From Vicinamibacterales bacterium (GTDB lineage: Bacteria; Acidobacteriota; Vicinamibacteria; Vicinamibacterales; SCN-69-37), in assembly GCA_030827135.1 (NCBI GenBank), contig JAURFE010000004.1:93019-157018 (forward strand): a stretch of 64,000 nt of DNA, given 5' to 3'. This document shows positions 12,909 through 25,205 of the stretch, in pieces. The notes below the pieces were generated by a model. The model searched no databases, had not been told where the DNA came from, and saw nothing but the letters and a program-made list of their open reading frames with translations. A program made the translations under genes and the position numbers. Positions within the stretch are counted from its first letter, which is position 1. Each line of letters starts with the position of its first letter.

Positions 12909-13679
12909 TCAGTTCACAAACGGCAGACCGCCGTTGCAGTTGAAGAACCACAGGGCCGTGGCTTCCGCACGAATTGAGAAGATGAGTGTGCACGCGGCCC
13001 AGTCGAGCGCATGGTACCAACGGAGGTCCCTGGTGCACTCGTCGTAGTCGGCGGAGATCCGGCCCAGTTCCGCCACATATTTGTCCCAGCATTCGCCGGG
13101 CGTCGACCCGAGCTGTACTTCGGTCAGATTGACCCGTGTAACCACGGGCCTGACCCGCCGGCCTGCCGCGACCCTTGCCGACTCGGCATCGATCCAGCGC
13201 TGCGTAATGGCCATCGAGGGCGACTGCCCCACCCCGGCCTCCAGGATGACGCGTGTCAGCAGAAGCGCCTGCTGGCCGACGTGCCGGCTGGTGACGGGCA
13301 CCCGCTTGAGCAGGCCGAGCCCGCGGGCCGCGGCATCCGACTGCTGCAGCACGGTGAGCAGGCGGCTGACCTCATCCGCAGTACCATGCACGACCTTCGC
13401 CGATCCACCCGGGGTCAGTACCGTCAGCTCCCGGCGCGCGACCCGCAACTGGAGATGGTCCGTCGGCGTGGTGATGGTGACCAGGGAGCCCTCTGGAGCG
13501 ATCTCCTTCCGGATGGAGACTCCAGCTTCAGTGACCTCAACCAGCATTCGATTACCGGGGTTGCGTGTGACGATGACGTCCGGGGCCACCTGCGCTGCAG
13601 CCATCGGCACGCCCGCCGACGAAGCCGCAGCCAGCGCGGCCAGGGCGAACAGGACACGAGTGCGACTGATTCGATTCAT
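12909..13679 (-). CDS. secreted protein with C-terminal twin C-x17-C domain, unknown function
   Basis: The 256-aa protein starts with a signal peptide (about 1-30, ending AAAQ). A middle region of about 35-190 has beta-rich and helical parts without a family I recognise. The C-terminal 60 residues hold four cysteines, 197, 215, 230 and 248, in the pattern C-x17-C-x14-C-x17-C. The 64-aa protein encoded just upstream has the same pattern with a 12-residue centre, and both share an A-E-x-T-A-L stretch between the last two cysteines. Two disulfides across a helical hairpin would fit the periplasm. ATG 13679 is chosen because GAGGAGG lies six bases before it; ATG 13685 overlaps that site. Confidence 0.72.
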   Translation of the reverse strand: MNRISRTRVLFALAALAAASSAGVPMAAAQVAPDVIVTRNPGNRMLVEVTEAGVSIRKEIAPEGSLVTITTPTDHLQLRVARRELTVLTPGGSAKVVHGTADEVSRLLTVLQQSDAAARGLGLLKRVPVTSRHVGQQALLLTRVILEAGVGQSPSMAITQRWIDAESARVAAGRRVRPVVTRVNLTEVQLGSTPGECWDKYVAELGRISADYDECTRDLRWYHALDWAACTLIFSIRAEATALWFFNCNGGLPFVN

Positions 13680-13690
13680 CGGCATCCTCC

Positions 13691-13885
13691 TCACGAATAC
13701 ACACAGGTGACATACGCGGCCAGCGCCGTGCCTTCGGCGATGGCCCATCCCAGCACGCACTCAAAGGGATCGGCGTACAGCGGCAGCTCGTCCTTGCACG
13801 CGGCATACGCCAGTGTCCCTTCCCAGCTGTCAACCACATAGTGGGCAAAACACGCCACCATCTCAGCGACCTTCACGAACAGCAT
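13691..13885 (-). CDS. 64-aa protein with twin C-x17-C pattern, unknown function
   Basis: Cysteines at 12, 30, 43 and 61 give C-x17-C-x12-C-x17-C, matching the C-terminal domain of the 256-aa protein encoded 11 bp downstream. The chain is short, aromatic and weakly hydrophobic, and has no basic-rich signal peptide, so its location is unclear. Translation is supported by a strong GAGGAGGA six bases before ATG 13885. It starts 22 bp after the stop of the enhancer-binding-protein gene. It could be a stand-alone copy of the domain, a peptide precursor or a binding partner of the larger protein; no choice can be made from sequence. Confidence 0.68.
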   Translation of the reverse strand: MLFVKVAEMVACFAHYVVDSWEGTLAYAACKDELPLYADPFECVLGWAIAEGTALAAYVTCVYS

Positions 13886-13907
13886 GGCTTCCTCCTCTGT
13901 CTCCGAT

Positions 13908-15005
13908 TCACGGACATCCGTCGAGCGGTGACCCTGCAACCTCGAGGGCACGGCGGTCACCTGGTGAGGCGCCGGCGCCGTACCGCAACAACGCACGGAG
14001 CGTGTGGTAACTGATGTCCAGTTCGTCACACGCCCGGCGCCGATTTCCTTCACACCGGTCAAGCACCAGCCGGGCATACCGACTGCTCCACGCCCGCAGC
14101 GATCGCTCACAGCCAGGCCGGTCACCGGCCATCGTCCGATAGTCACCCACCACCTCGGGCGGCAGGTCGCCGAGCGTCAGCCTTGGCGCCGGGGCGAGCG
14201 CCAGCGCCCGTTCGAGTACCCGTTCGAGCTGCCGGACGTTGCCCGGCCAGTCAAAGGCACATAGCGCTTCGATGACTTCTTCACTGGCAACCAGACGACG
14301 CAGCCGCTGGTGCCGGCCGAGCAGGTGATCGACCAGCATCGGCACGTCTTCCCGCCGTTCTCTGAGCGGCGGCACGGCGAGTTCCACGCCTGACAGGCGG
14401 TAGTACAAGTCGGCGCGAAACTGCCCCTGCCGTACCCGTGTCGTCAATTCCCGGTTCGTGGCGGCAATGACCCGGGTGTCCATCGGGCGCGAACGGCCGC
14501 CGCCGACGCGTTCGACCGATAAATCCTGGAGTACCCGCAACAACTTGGCCTGTGCAGCCAGCGAGAGATCGCCCACCTCGTCAAGAAACAACGTGCCGCC
14601 CTCTGCGAGCTCGAACTTGCCCTGGCGTCCCTTGACACCCGTGGCCGTCCGTTCTTCGATCCCGAAGAGCTCGGCCTCAAGCAGACTCTCAACGAGGGCC
14701 GCGCAGTTGACCGCGACAAAGGGGCCACGGGCTCTCGCGCTGACCGCATGAACATTGCGCGCCACAAGTTCCTTCCCGGTTCCACTCTCACCCGTCACCA
14801 ACACCGTAAACTGCGTCGCCCCGAGCCGGGATATCTGTGTGCGCAGGCGCTGCATGACTTCGCTTCGTCCCACCAGCATCGAGCCCTCCGCCTCCCGCAG
14901 GTTCAAGACTGATGCCATCGCGGGCACCAGCCCCGCTGGCCCGGACCTCGCGGCGACCGCCGGCGACGGGTGGCGCGCTACCCGCCGGGCGTTTCCCATC
15001 GGCAC
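13908..15005 (-). CDS. enhancer-binding-protein-type AAA+ regulator with degenerate GAFTGA loop
   Basis: About 365 aa: a short N-terminal stretch of 40 residues without a sensor domain, an AAA+ domain (Walker A GESGTGKE 72-79, Walker B TLFLDEVGDL 138-147, FDWPGNVRQLE near 270) and a Fis-type helix-turn-helix near 320-345. The loop that normally reads GAFTGA and touches sigma-54 is RTATGV at 119-124, so the key Phe is Ala121. It may therefore not activate sigma-54 in the normal way. GTG 15005 and ATG 14999 overlap the PilZ-like gene; ATG 14918 would shorten it by 29 residues. It sits inside the comEA operon, suggesting a local regulator. Confidence 0.85.
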   Translation of the reverse strand: MPMGNARRVARHPSPAVAARSGPAGLVPAMASVLNLREAEGSMLVGRSEVMQRLRTQISRLGATQFTVLVTGESGTGKELVARNVHAVSARARGPFVAVNCAALVESLLEAELFGIEERTATGVKGRQGKFELAEGGTLFLDEVGDLSLAAQAKLLRVLQDLSVERVGGGRSRPMDTRVIAATNRELTTRVRQGQFRADLYYRLSGVELAVPPLRERREDVPMLVDHLLGRHQRLRRLVASEEVIEALCAFDWPGNVRQLERVLERALALAPAPRLTLGDLPPEVVGDYRTMAGDRPGCERSLRAWSSRYARLVLDRCEGNRRRACDELDISYHTLRALLRYGAGASPGDRRALEVAGSPLDGCP

Positions 15006-15223
15006 ACGCCGCGGTAGACCGGGCCGTCCTTACCCAACCGCGTGATCATCCAGGTGCTGACAAACGCGAGCCGCGTGTCGCCATGGCACACCTCGATGTA
15101 ACTCCCCGGTCGCAGCCGCAGGCGGCCCTCGATGCAGACCTCAGTGGGGCTCTCATTGACGAGGACGACATCCCGCCCGACCACACATCGCCGCCAGCGG
15201 CGATTCGTCACAGGTCGATCCAT
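14978..15223 (-). CDS. small PilZ-like protein (tentative)
   Basis: 81 residues. An arginine cluster near the N-terminus (NRRWRRC) and NESPTEVCIEG about 15 residues later resemble the RxxxR and D/NxSxxG motifs of c-di-GMP-binding PilZ domains, followed by beta-strands. The second motif is imperfect (Gly replaced by Glu), so nucleotide binding is uncertain. GGAG lies eight bases before ATG 15223. It overlaps the end of the pseudopilin gene by 16 bp and the start of the regulator by up to 28 bp, which makes coupled translation likely. Confidence 0.6.
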   Translation of the reverse strand: MDRPVTNRRWRRCVVGRDVVLVNESPTEVCIEGRLRLRPGSYIEVCHGDTRLAFVSTWMITRLGKDGPVYRGVCRWETPGG

Positions 15224-15786
15224 CGGCGAGTCTCCACCGAGAACCGCACGACACGAATACGCCCGGTCACGCCGGCGACCCGCACCGCATAGTGCCGGCC
15301 ACCACGGGTCATCACCGTGACCGAGCCGGACGAGGAGGACCCGAGCGGCGAGAAGCTCGCAATGCCGGAGGCGCCGAAGGCCACAGCCGCGCCGGTCATC
15401 TGTCCCGAGAGGTCCGGTACCGTCGACGCCCGATCAATCGTCGTGCGCGGATACCACGCGTCAATCGAGCGCGCTTCGCCCTCACACGTGTCGATGCCGG
15501 CGGCAAGGTCAAGACGAAGAAGGCCGTCGCCGTCCTGGTCCTCACATCGCCTGAACACCCAGGCCTCACCGCTCCGGTCAAACACGAAGCCGATGTGCCG
15601 GCCGGCCAGGACAGCCTGCTGCCGCGCCAGGCGGAACTGCCCGACCAGGTACGTCGCGGCCTGGCGGCCATCCTGCGCATCCCGCGCATGGATCACCGCC
15701 GGGGCCCCCGTCGCGGTCACCGTGGCCACAAGGGCCACGGTGACCAGCATCTCAAGCAGCGACGCACCGGTGTCGCCTGCTACCAC
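15208..15786 (-). CDS. FimT/GspH-like type IV pseudopilin
   Basis: 192 aa with a prepilin-type N-terminus: Gly8 followed by ASLLE, which places Glu at +5 after cleavage, and then a hydrophobic helix to about residue 32. The globular part is of the GspH/FimT kind (FRLARQQAVLAGRHIGFVF). The C-terminus contains GRIR, matching the GRxR motif reported for DNA-binding FimT minor pilins in natural transformation. The neighbour upstream is comEA (7-bp overlap), another DNA-uptake gene, which supports this role. No other pilus genes are present in the window. The start is GTG 15786. A GspH role in type II secretion remains possible. Confidence 0.8.
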   Translation of the reverse strand: MVAGDTGASLLEMLVTVALVATVTATGAPAVIHARDAQDGRQAATYLVGQFRLARQQAVLAGRHIGFVFDRSGEAWVFRRCEDQDGDGLLRLDLAAGIDTCEGEARSIDAWYPRTTIDRASTVPDLSGQMTGAAVAFGASGIASFSPLGSSSSGSVTVMTRGGRHYAVRVAGVTGRIRVVRFSVETRRWIDL

Positions 15787-16112
15787 CCCGCGCCCTTCGG
15801 CGTTGTCACAATCACCAGCGGCTTGAGCGTCAGGAAGGTTTTTTCGCCGATGCCCCGCACGTTCATCAGGTCTTCGACCTTCTTGAATGCGCCGTTTTTT
15901 GTGCGGAACTCGACGATACGGAGGGCGGTGGCGGGGCCGATCCCAGGCAACTTCTCCAACTCGGTGGCCGTCGCCGTGTTGAGGTTGACCGGCGTCGTGT
16001 CCTGAGCGGCGGGACGTGCGGTCTGACGGGCCGTGTCCTGCGCGTGCATGGTGGATGCGGAAGCCACGGTGACCAGGACAACAACGGCGAAGGCAATCAG
16101 TGTGCGATACAT
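15780..16112 (-). CDS. comEA: ComEA-family helix-hairpin-helix DNA-binding protein
   Basis: 110 aa with an N-terminal signal or anchor helix (about 1-25), a short Gln/Thr/Ala linker and two helix-hairpin-helix motifs (NLNTATATELEKLPGIGPA near 50-68 and VEDLMNVRGIGEKT near 84-97). ComEA proteins bind double-stranded DNA in the periplasm and pull it in during transformation. ATG 16112 is chosen for its GAGGAG eight bases upstream. First gene of the accessory operon; an 8-bp-arm hairpin (16132-16152) lies just upstream. Secreted HhH proteins of other function share this architecture, so the symbol is by family. Confidence 0.85.
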   Translation of the reverse strand: MYRTLIAFAVVVLVTVASASTMHAQDTARQTARPAAQDTTPVNLNTATATELEKLPGIGPATALRIVEFRTKNGAFKKVEDLMNVRGIGEKTFLTLKPLVIVTTPKGAGW

Positions 16113-16401
16113 GACGAATCTCCTCAGTGGACCCGGTGTCCCATACACCGGGCGCGTGATGGGGCCGGCGCAGCCGCTCGTTTCCTGACTGCAGGGTCTG
16201 GAGTCCGCATGGTGATTGCGGGTCGGCTGGCCGGGTCCCGGTCCGTCAGGGCTGCAGGACGCGGGCCAACAACACCGCGCGATGCGATGTCAGCGGAAAC
16301 TGTTCAGGGAATTGAGGTTCGGCGGGATGTACCACCGCGTGCACCTATGGTGATGCGCGCCGGTGACTACGGCCGTTGCGCGTGCGCCGTAAATGGACGG
16401 A
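16113..16401. other. intergenic region upstream of comEA
   Basis: No convincing gene in either strand across 289 bp. It contains an inverted repeat CCCGGTGT / ACACCGGG (16132-16139 and 16145-16152) immediately upstream of the comEA ribosome binding site, which could be an operator or leader hairpin. No clear -35/-10 pair or sigma-54 site was found for the comEA operon. The 3' end of the downstream epimerase gene borders it. Confidence 0.5.
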
Positions 16402-17340
16402 TCAGGCGCCTACCGGCGTTGCTTGCTTGAACCAGGCCACCGTCTGGCGCAGGCCGTCTTCGAGGGAGACGGCCGGCTCAAACGCCAGCCGCGTGCGCGC
16501 CTTGGTGATGTCGGCCTGCGAATGCAGCACGTCGCCGCCACGCGGAGGCGCGAAGACCGGCGCAACCGAGGTGCCAACGACCTGCTGGAGCGCGTTGACC
16601 AGTTGCAGCACCGACACGCTGCGGCCCGTCGCGATATTGATCGACTCGCCGGCGACGCCGGGTGTGGTCGCGGCGCGCAGGACGCCGCTGACCACGTCGC
16701 TGACGTACACAAAATCGCGCGTCTGCGCACCATCCCCGAACACCGTGGGTGCCTGCCCGCGGAGGAACGCATGAATGAACAGGGAAATCACGCCTGAATA
16801 CGGAGAGTCCGGGCTCTGCCTGGGACCAAACACATTGAAGTAGCGGAGCGAGACGGTCTCGAGCCCGTAGAGCGACGTGAACATCCGGCAGTACTGTTCG
16901 CCGATCAGTTTCTGCAAACCGTACGGCGTGACCGGCGTTGGCACCATGTCTTCGCGCTTCGGCAAGTCCGGGGAGTCGCCGTATTCCGCCGACGAACCGG
17001 AAAACACCACGCGACGTACACCCGCGTCGCGCGCAGCGACGAGCACCTGGAGTGTGGCGTCGACGTTGTCGTGATTGGTGCCGATGGGATCCGCCACCGA
17101 GCGAGGCACGGAGGGGACGGCGGCCATGTGCAGCACGTAGTCCACCCCCGTCATCGCGCGTGTGGCAATTCCCGGGGCGGCCAGATCGCCCTCAACGACA
17201 TCGACGCCGGCGGGAATATTGGCGCGCGTGCCACTCGAGAAGTTGTCGGCCACTCGCACGGACTCGCCCCGCGCCAGCAACGCCTCCACGAGGTGGGACC
17301 CAATAAAACCCGCCCCACCCGTGACCAGATACATCGCCAT
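16402..17340 (-). CDS. NAD-dependent epimerase/dehydratase (UDP-sugar 4-epimerase type)
   Basis: 312-residue extended short-chain dehydrogenase. The Rossmann motif TGGAGFIGSHL is at 7-17, the catalytic YxxxK is YGLQK near 142, and the family's RYFNVFGPRQ and SGVISLFIHAFL follow. Likely interconverts a UDP-hexose at C4 for cell-surface glycans. M1 (17340) and M3 (17334) are both possible starts. The gene lies 25 bp after the amidohydrolase stop and is apparently separate from the main glycan region at 36-48 kb. Exact substrate cannot be read from the sequence. Confidence 0.92.
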   Translation of the reverse strand: MAMYLVTGGAGFIGSHLVEALLARGESVRVADNFSSGTRANIPAGVDVVEGDLAAPGIATRAMTGVDYVLHMAAVPSVPRSVADPIGTNHDNVDATLQVLVAARDAGVRRVVFSGSSAEYGDSPDLPKREDMVPTPVTPYGLQKLIGEQYCRMFTSLYGLETVSLRYFNVFGPRQSPDSPYSGVISLFIHAFLRGQAPTVFGDGAQTRDFVYVSDVVSGVLRAATTPGVAGESINIATGRSVSVLQLVNALQQVVGTSVAPVFAPPRGGDVLHSQADITKARTRLAFEPAVSLEDGLRQTVAWFKQATPVGA

Positions 17341-17365
17341 CAGCTCAACCTACCCATCCGCCCAC

Positions 17366-18718
17366 CTACCTGGGCCAGCCGGTCTGCGGCAGGCCGGGCG
17401 CCACGCGGAGGGCGTTCTTGTAATACAGCTTCTTGAGGACCTCATCAGGCAGGTCCATGCCGTACAGCTTCCAGAACGCATGGTAATCGCGGTAGTAGTC
17501 GAAGTACTCGTCGGCCGTTTCGAAGACGCGCCAGTAATACGGAAACTCCTCCGGGTAATACGCATCCTTCCCGAAGAGCACACGGTCCTGGTACTTGATG
17601 AAGAACTCGCGGGACGCGCGCGGCTGCCGGGCGAAGTCGTACAACACCGCACCGACTTCCAGCACCGCGTTCGGGGCCTTGTCGAGGAGCTCCGCCGCCT
17701 TCTTCAGGTTGTTGCCGTAATACGCGAAGTGGGCGCCGATGAACCGCGTCTTCGGGTTCGTGATGAACAGTTCATCCCGTTCCCGCTGCAGATCTTCAAA
17801 CTTCGGACGGCCGGGCATGTAGTTGCGGCGGTCTTCGAACAGCGCAAGTTCGAGCCACCGCTCGTTCTGGTAGTCCAGCGGCGAGAAAAACTCCTCGGGC
17901 TCCGCCGTGTGGATGATGACCGGAATGTTCAAGCGCGCGCAGGCGTCCCAGATGGGCTTGAGCAGCGGGTCGTTCACTTTCACGAGCGTGCCATCGGTCT
18001 TCTGCGACTGCAGTCCCAGATTCTTCGCAATCTTGAGGCCGATCGCGCCGTTCTTGACGGCGGCTTCGAGGTCGGCGACGGCCTTCGCCGCCCATCCCGG
18101 GGCGTCGGGCTGATTCCAGTTGACGTTGGCGAACACAGCAAACCGGTTCGCGTACTTCGTGCTCTTGATGTAGTCCACCCGGCCCTTGACCTGGCCCGGA
18201 TCCGATCCGCCGCTCAGGTTGACGAGGATCTGCAGGTTCAACGAGTCCATCTCCTTGATGGTCTGCTCGATGTTCAGGTCGGACACGCCATGGTGGCTAT
18301 GGATGTCGATGACCGGGTACTTCGCGCGCGGCACGAGGTGTTCTTCGACGACCAGGGTGGAACGCGGCCGGTAGTCAAGGATCGACGGCGCGGGAAACTC
18401 AGGGAACATGCAGCTGCCGGGGCGCTGAAGCGTCGTGCCGGACGGGCACGCGCCGTTCACCGGCGGCACAATGCGCGAGCACTGCTCAGGGGCGATGAGT
18501 GCGGTGCCGGCCGGGCACTGCCCGTTTACCGGGGTGATGGCCCCACCCCGCCCGCGGCCCCCGCCACGCGCCTGGCCACGACCCGCCTCCCCCGCCTGGT
18601 CGGCCTGCACCGTGAGACCCGACGCGGCACCGGCCGGCTCGGCCGTCACCGATGGCGACCAGGTAATCACGGCGAACGCCGCAGCAGACACCCACAGCAC
18701 GTGTTTCAGATGTTTCAT
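17366..18718 (-). CDS. secreted amidohydrolase (metal-dependent hydrolase, Amidohydro_2-like)
   Basis: 450 aa with a signal peptide (about 1-27) and then a Gly/Arg-rich stretch. Two tandem repeats of the form PVNGxCPxGTxLxxPxxC (about 62-105), each with C-x11-C, precede the catalytic barrel. The barrel begins VIDIHSHHG near 135 and has IHTAEP, FIGAHFAYYGNN and VLFGKDAYYPEE, as in metal-dependent amidohydrolases and decarboxylases that act on aromatic acids. Substrate unknown. A -10-like TAAAGT and a GGAGGG ribosome binding site lie between it and rnpB. Confidence 0.88.
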   Translation of the reverse strand: MKHLKHVLWVSAAAFAVITWSPSVTAEPAGAASGLTVQADQAGEAGRGQARGGGRGRGGAITPVNGQCPAGTALIAPEQCSRIVPPVNGACPSGTTLQRPGSCMFPEFPAPSILDYRPRSTLVVEEHLVPRAKYPVIDIHSHHGVSDLNIEQTIKEMDSLNLQILVNLSGGSDPGQVKGRVDYIKSTKYANRFAVFANVNWNQPDAPGWAAKAVADLEAAVKNGAIGLKIAKNLGLQSQKTDGTLVKVNDPLLKPIWDACARLNIPVIIHTAEPEEFFSPLDYQNERWLELALFEDRRNYMPGRPKFEDLQRERDELFITNPKTRFIGAHFAYYGNNLKKAAELLDKAPNAVLEVGAVLYDFARQPRASREFFIKYQDRVLFGKDAYYPEEFPYYWRVFETADEYFDYYRDYHAFWKLYGMDLPDEVLKKLYYKNALRVAPGLPQTGWPR

Positions 18719-18783
18719 GAGTCCGACCCTCCGGGGTCCCTACTTTACCCTTGTTCGAGACCTTTGTTCACAAGCCTTACGAA

Positions 18784-19230
18784 GTTCCGTCGTGGTGAAC
18801 AATAAGCCGAATTTTGTCGAGGACGATCATTCCTCTAGGCCAGTCATCACTGACTGGCTCAAGCAGCCTACCCGGAGGCTTCGGACGGGCCGTCCTCAAA
18901 CGCCTCCCTATTTGGCCTTGCTCCGTGCGGGGTTTTGCCTGCCATCTGCCTTACAGCAGACGCGGTGCGCTCTTACCGCACCTTTTCACCCTTACCTCTG
19001 TTGACCCGGTTCACTGGGCTGGGAGTGCCGCGCGCCCACATCAATCGCGCAGCACACCGCGCCAGTCAACCGGGCCAACGGAGGCGGTATATTTTCTGTG
19101 CCACTGTCCTTCAAGTTACCCTGACCGGGAATTACCCGGCGCACTGCCCTGCGGAGTTCGGACTTTCCTCCCCTCGACTCACCCGAACGGATGCGTCGAA
19201 CGGCGATCGTCTCGTTCACCACGACGGAAC
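18784..19230 (-). ncRNA. rnpB: RNase P RNA (bacterial type A)
   Basis: Catalytic RNA of ribonuclease P, which trims tRNA 5' ends. Diagnostic sequences on the minus strand are GAGGAAAGTCCG (complement of about 19159-19170) near the 5' side and ACAAAATTCGGCTTA (complement of about 18804-18818) near the 3' end. The ends are set by helix P1: GTTCCGTCGTGGTGAAC (19230-19214) pairs perfectly with GTTCACCACGACGGAAC (18800-18784), 17 bp. The 447-nt length is slightly above the usual 350-420. The promoter must lie within the 3' end of the preceding ntrC-like gene. No T-rich terminator was seen. Confidence 0.95.
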
Positions 19231-19242
19231 GTCCATTGTCCC

Positions 19243-20642
19243 TTATCCGTCGGCCTCCTGGGAAATCCGGTACTGCTCGAGCTTCTTGTAGAGGTTGCTC
19301 CGGGGGGTATCAATGACCTCGGCCGTCTTCGAGATGTTCCACGCGTTCTCGCGCAGCTTCGCGACCAGCCAGGCCCGTTCCGTGGTCTCTTTGAATTCCC
19401 GCAGCGTGGCGGCGGTCTCCACCGGCGCCGACGGGGCGGATGACGACGAGGGGGATGCGGCGGGGCGCGGGTCGCTGCCGTCCGCGGGGCGGACGACGGC
19501 ACGCACGTCGGCGCCGTCGATCACATCCCGGTCGCTCATGATGAGCAGGCGCTCGACCACGTTCTTGAGCTCACGAACGTTGCCGCGCCACCGGGCCTGC
19601 TTCAGCGCCTCGATGGCCTGCGTGGAAAACCGCGCCGGGCGCCGGTTGTTCTCGCGGGAAAACTGCGCCGAGAAGTGGGCGACAAGTGCCGGAATATCCT
19701 CAAGTCGATCCCGCAGGGGCGGCGCATGCAGGGGGATCACGCTCAACCGGAAATACAAATCTTCCCGAAACCGCCCTTCGGCGATTTCGTGCTCCAGATC
19801 CTTGTTGGTCGCGGCGATGACGCGCACATCCACCTTGATCGTGCGCGCGGAGCCCAGGCGTTCGACTTCCCCTTCCTGCAGCACACGCAGCACTTTGGCC
19901 TGCGTTTTCGCGCTCATGTCCCCGACTTCGTCGAGAAAGATCGTGCCGCGATCCGCTTGTTCGAACTTGCCCGTCTGTTTGTCCGTCGCGCCGGTGAATG
20001 CGCCACGCTCGTGGCCGAACAGCTCGGACTCGATCAATTCCTCAGGGATCGCCGCGCAATTGACCTGCACGAATCGCTCCTTCGCGCGCAGACTGTTGCG
20101 ATGAATGGCGCGCGCGATGAGTTCCTTTCCCGCGCCGCTTTCTCCGAGGATCAACACTGTGGCGTTTGTCGGCGCGGCCTTGCGCACCTGGTCCATGACA
20201 CGTTTGAGACCGGACGTGTCGCCGACCACCTGGTGCCGGGTCTCAAGAGCGGACCGCAGTTGGCGATTCTCCCTGCGCAGGCTGCCCAGTTCGAGCCCTT
20301 CACGCACCGCATCGATGACGTAGTCCTTCGACAGGGGCTTTTCAATAAACCGGAATGCGCCGAGCCGTCCCGCCTCCAGCGCGGTCGTCGTGGTGCCGTG
20401 CGCCGAGACGATCACGACAGGCAACGCGTCATTGATGCCGCGCAGCCGGCTGAGCGCCTCCAGCCCATCCATGCCGGCCATCTTGACGTCAAGGAACACC
20501 AGATCCGGATGTTCCCGCTCCACCATCGTCAGGCCTTCCTGGCCTGACCCGGCGACGATCACGTCGTAGCCGTCGTACTCCAGCAGCATCCGCATGGTGT
20601 CGCGGATTGCGGCTTCGTCGTCTACCACCAGAATGCGTGCTT

Positions 20643-20646
<4 letters not shown>
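19243..20646 (-). CDS. NtrC-family sigma-54 response regulator
   Basis: 467 aa with three domains. A receiver domain (about 1-120) has the phospho-acceptor Asp in LVFLDVKM near residue 52. The AAA+ domain (about 140-370) has Walker A GESGAGKE, an intact GAFTGA and Walker B TIFLDEVGDM. A Fis-type helix-turn-helix ends the protein (ISKTAEVIDTPRSNLYKKLEQY). No partner histidine kinase is encoded in the window. It is the last protein gene of the metG-to-htrA run (4-bp overlap with the protease gene), so it may regulate an envelope-stress response. The sigma-54 site at 57356-57372 is a possible target only by inference. Confidence 0.95.
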
Positions 20647-25164
<4,518 letters not shown>

Positions 25165-25205
25165 TGGGCTGTGTCTTCCGGAAAACGTGCGTTTCGCATC
25201 AAGAA

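Noticed and set aside
16044-16430. 128-codon plus-strand frame in the gap near comEA
   Set aside because: Partly antisense to comEA and the epimerase gene; no ribosome site and no recognisable features.
17162-18805. Open frame of 547 codons antisense to the amidohydrolase
   Set aside because: Opposite a clear enzyme gene; no recognisable domain.
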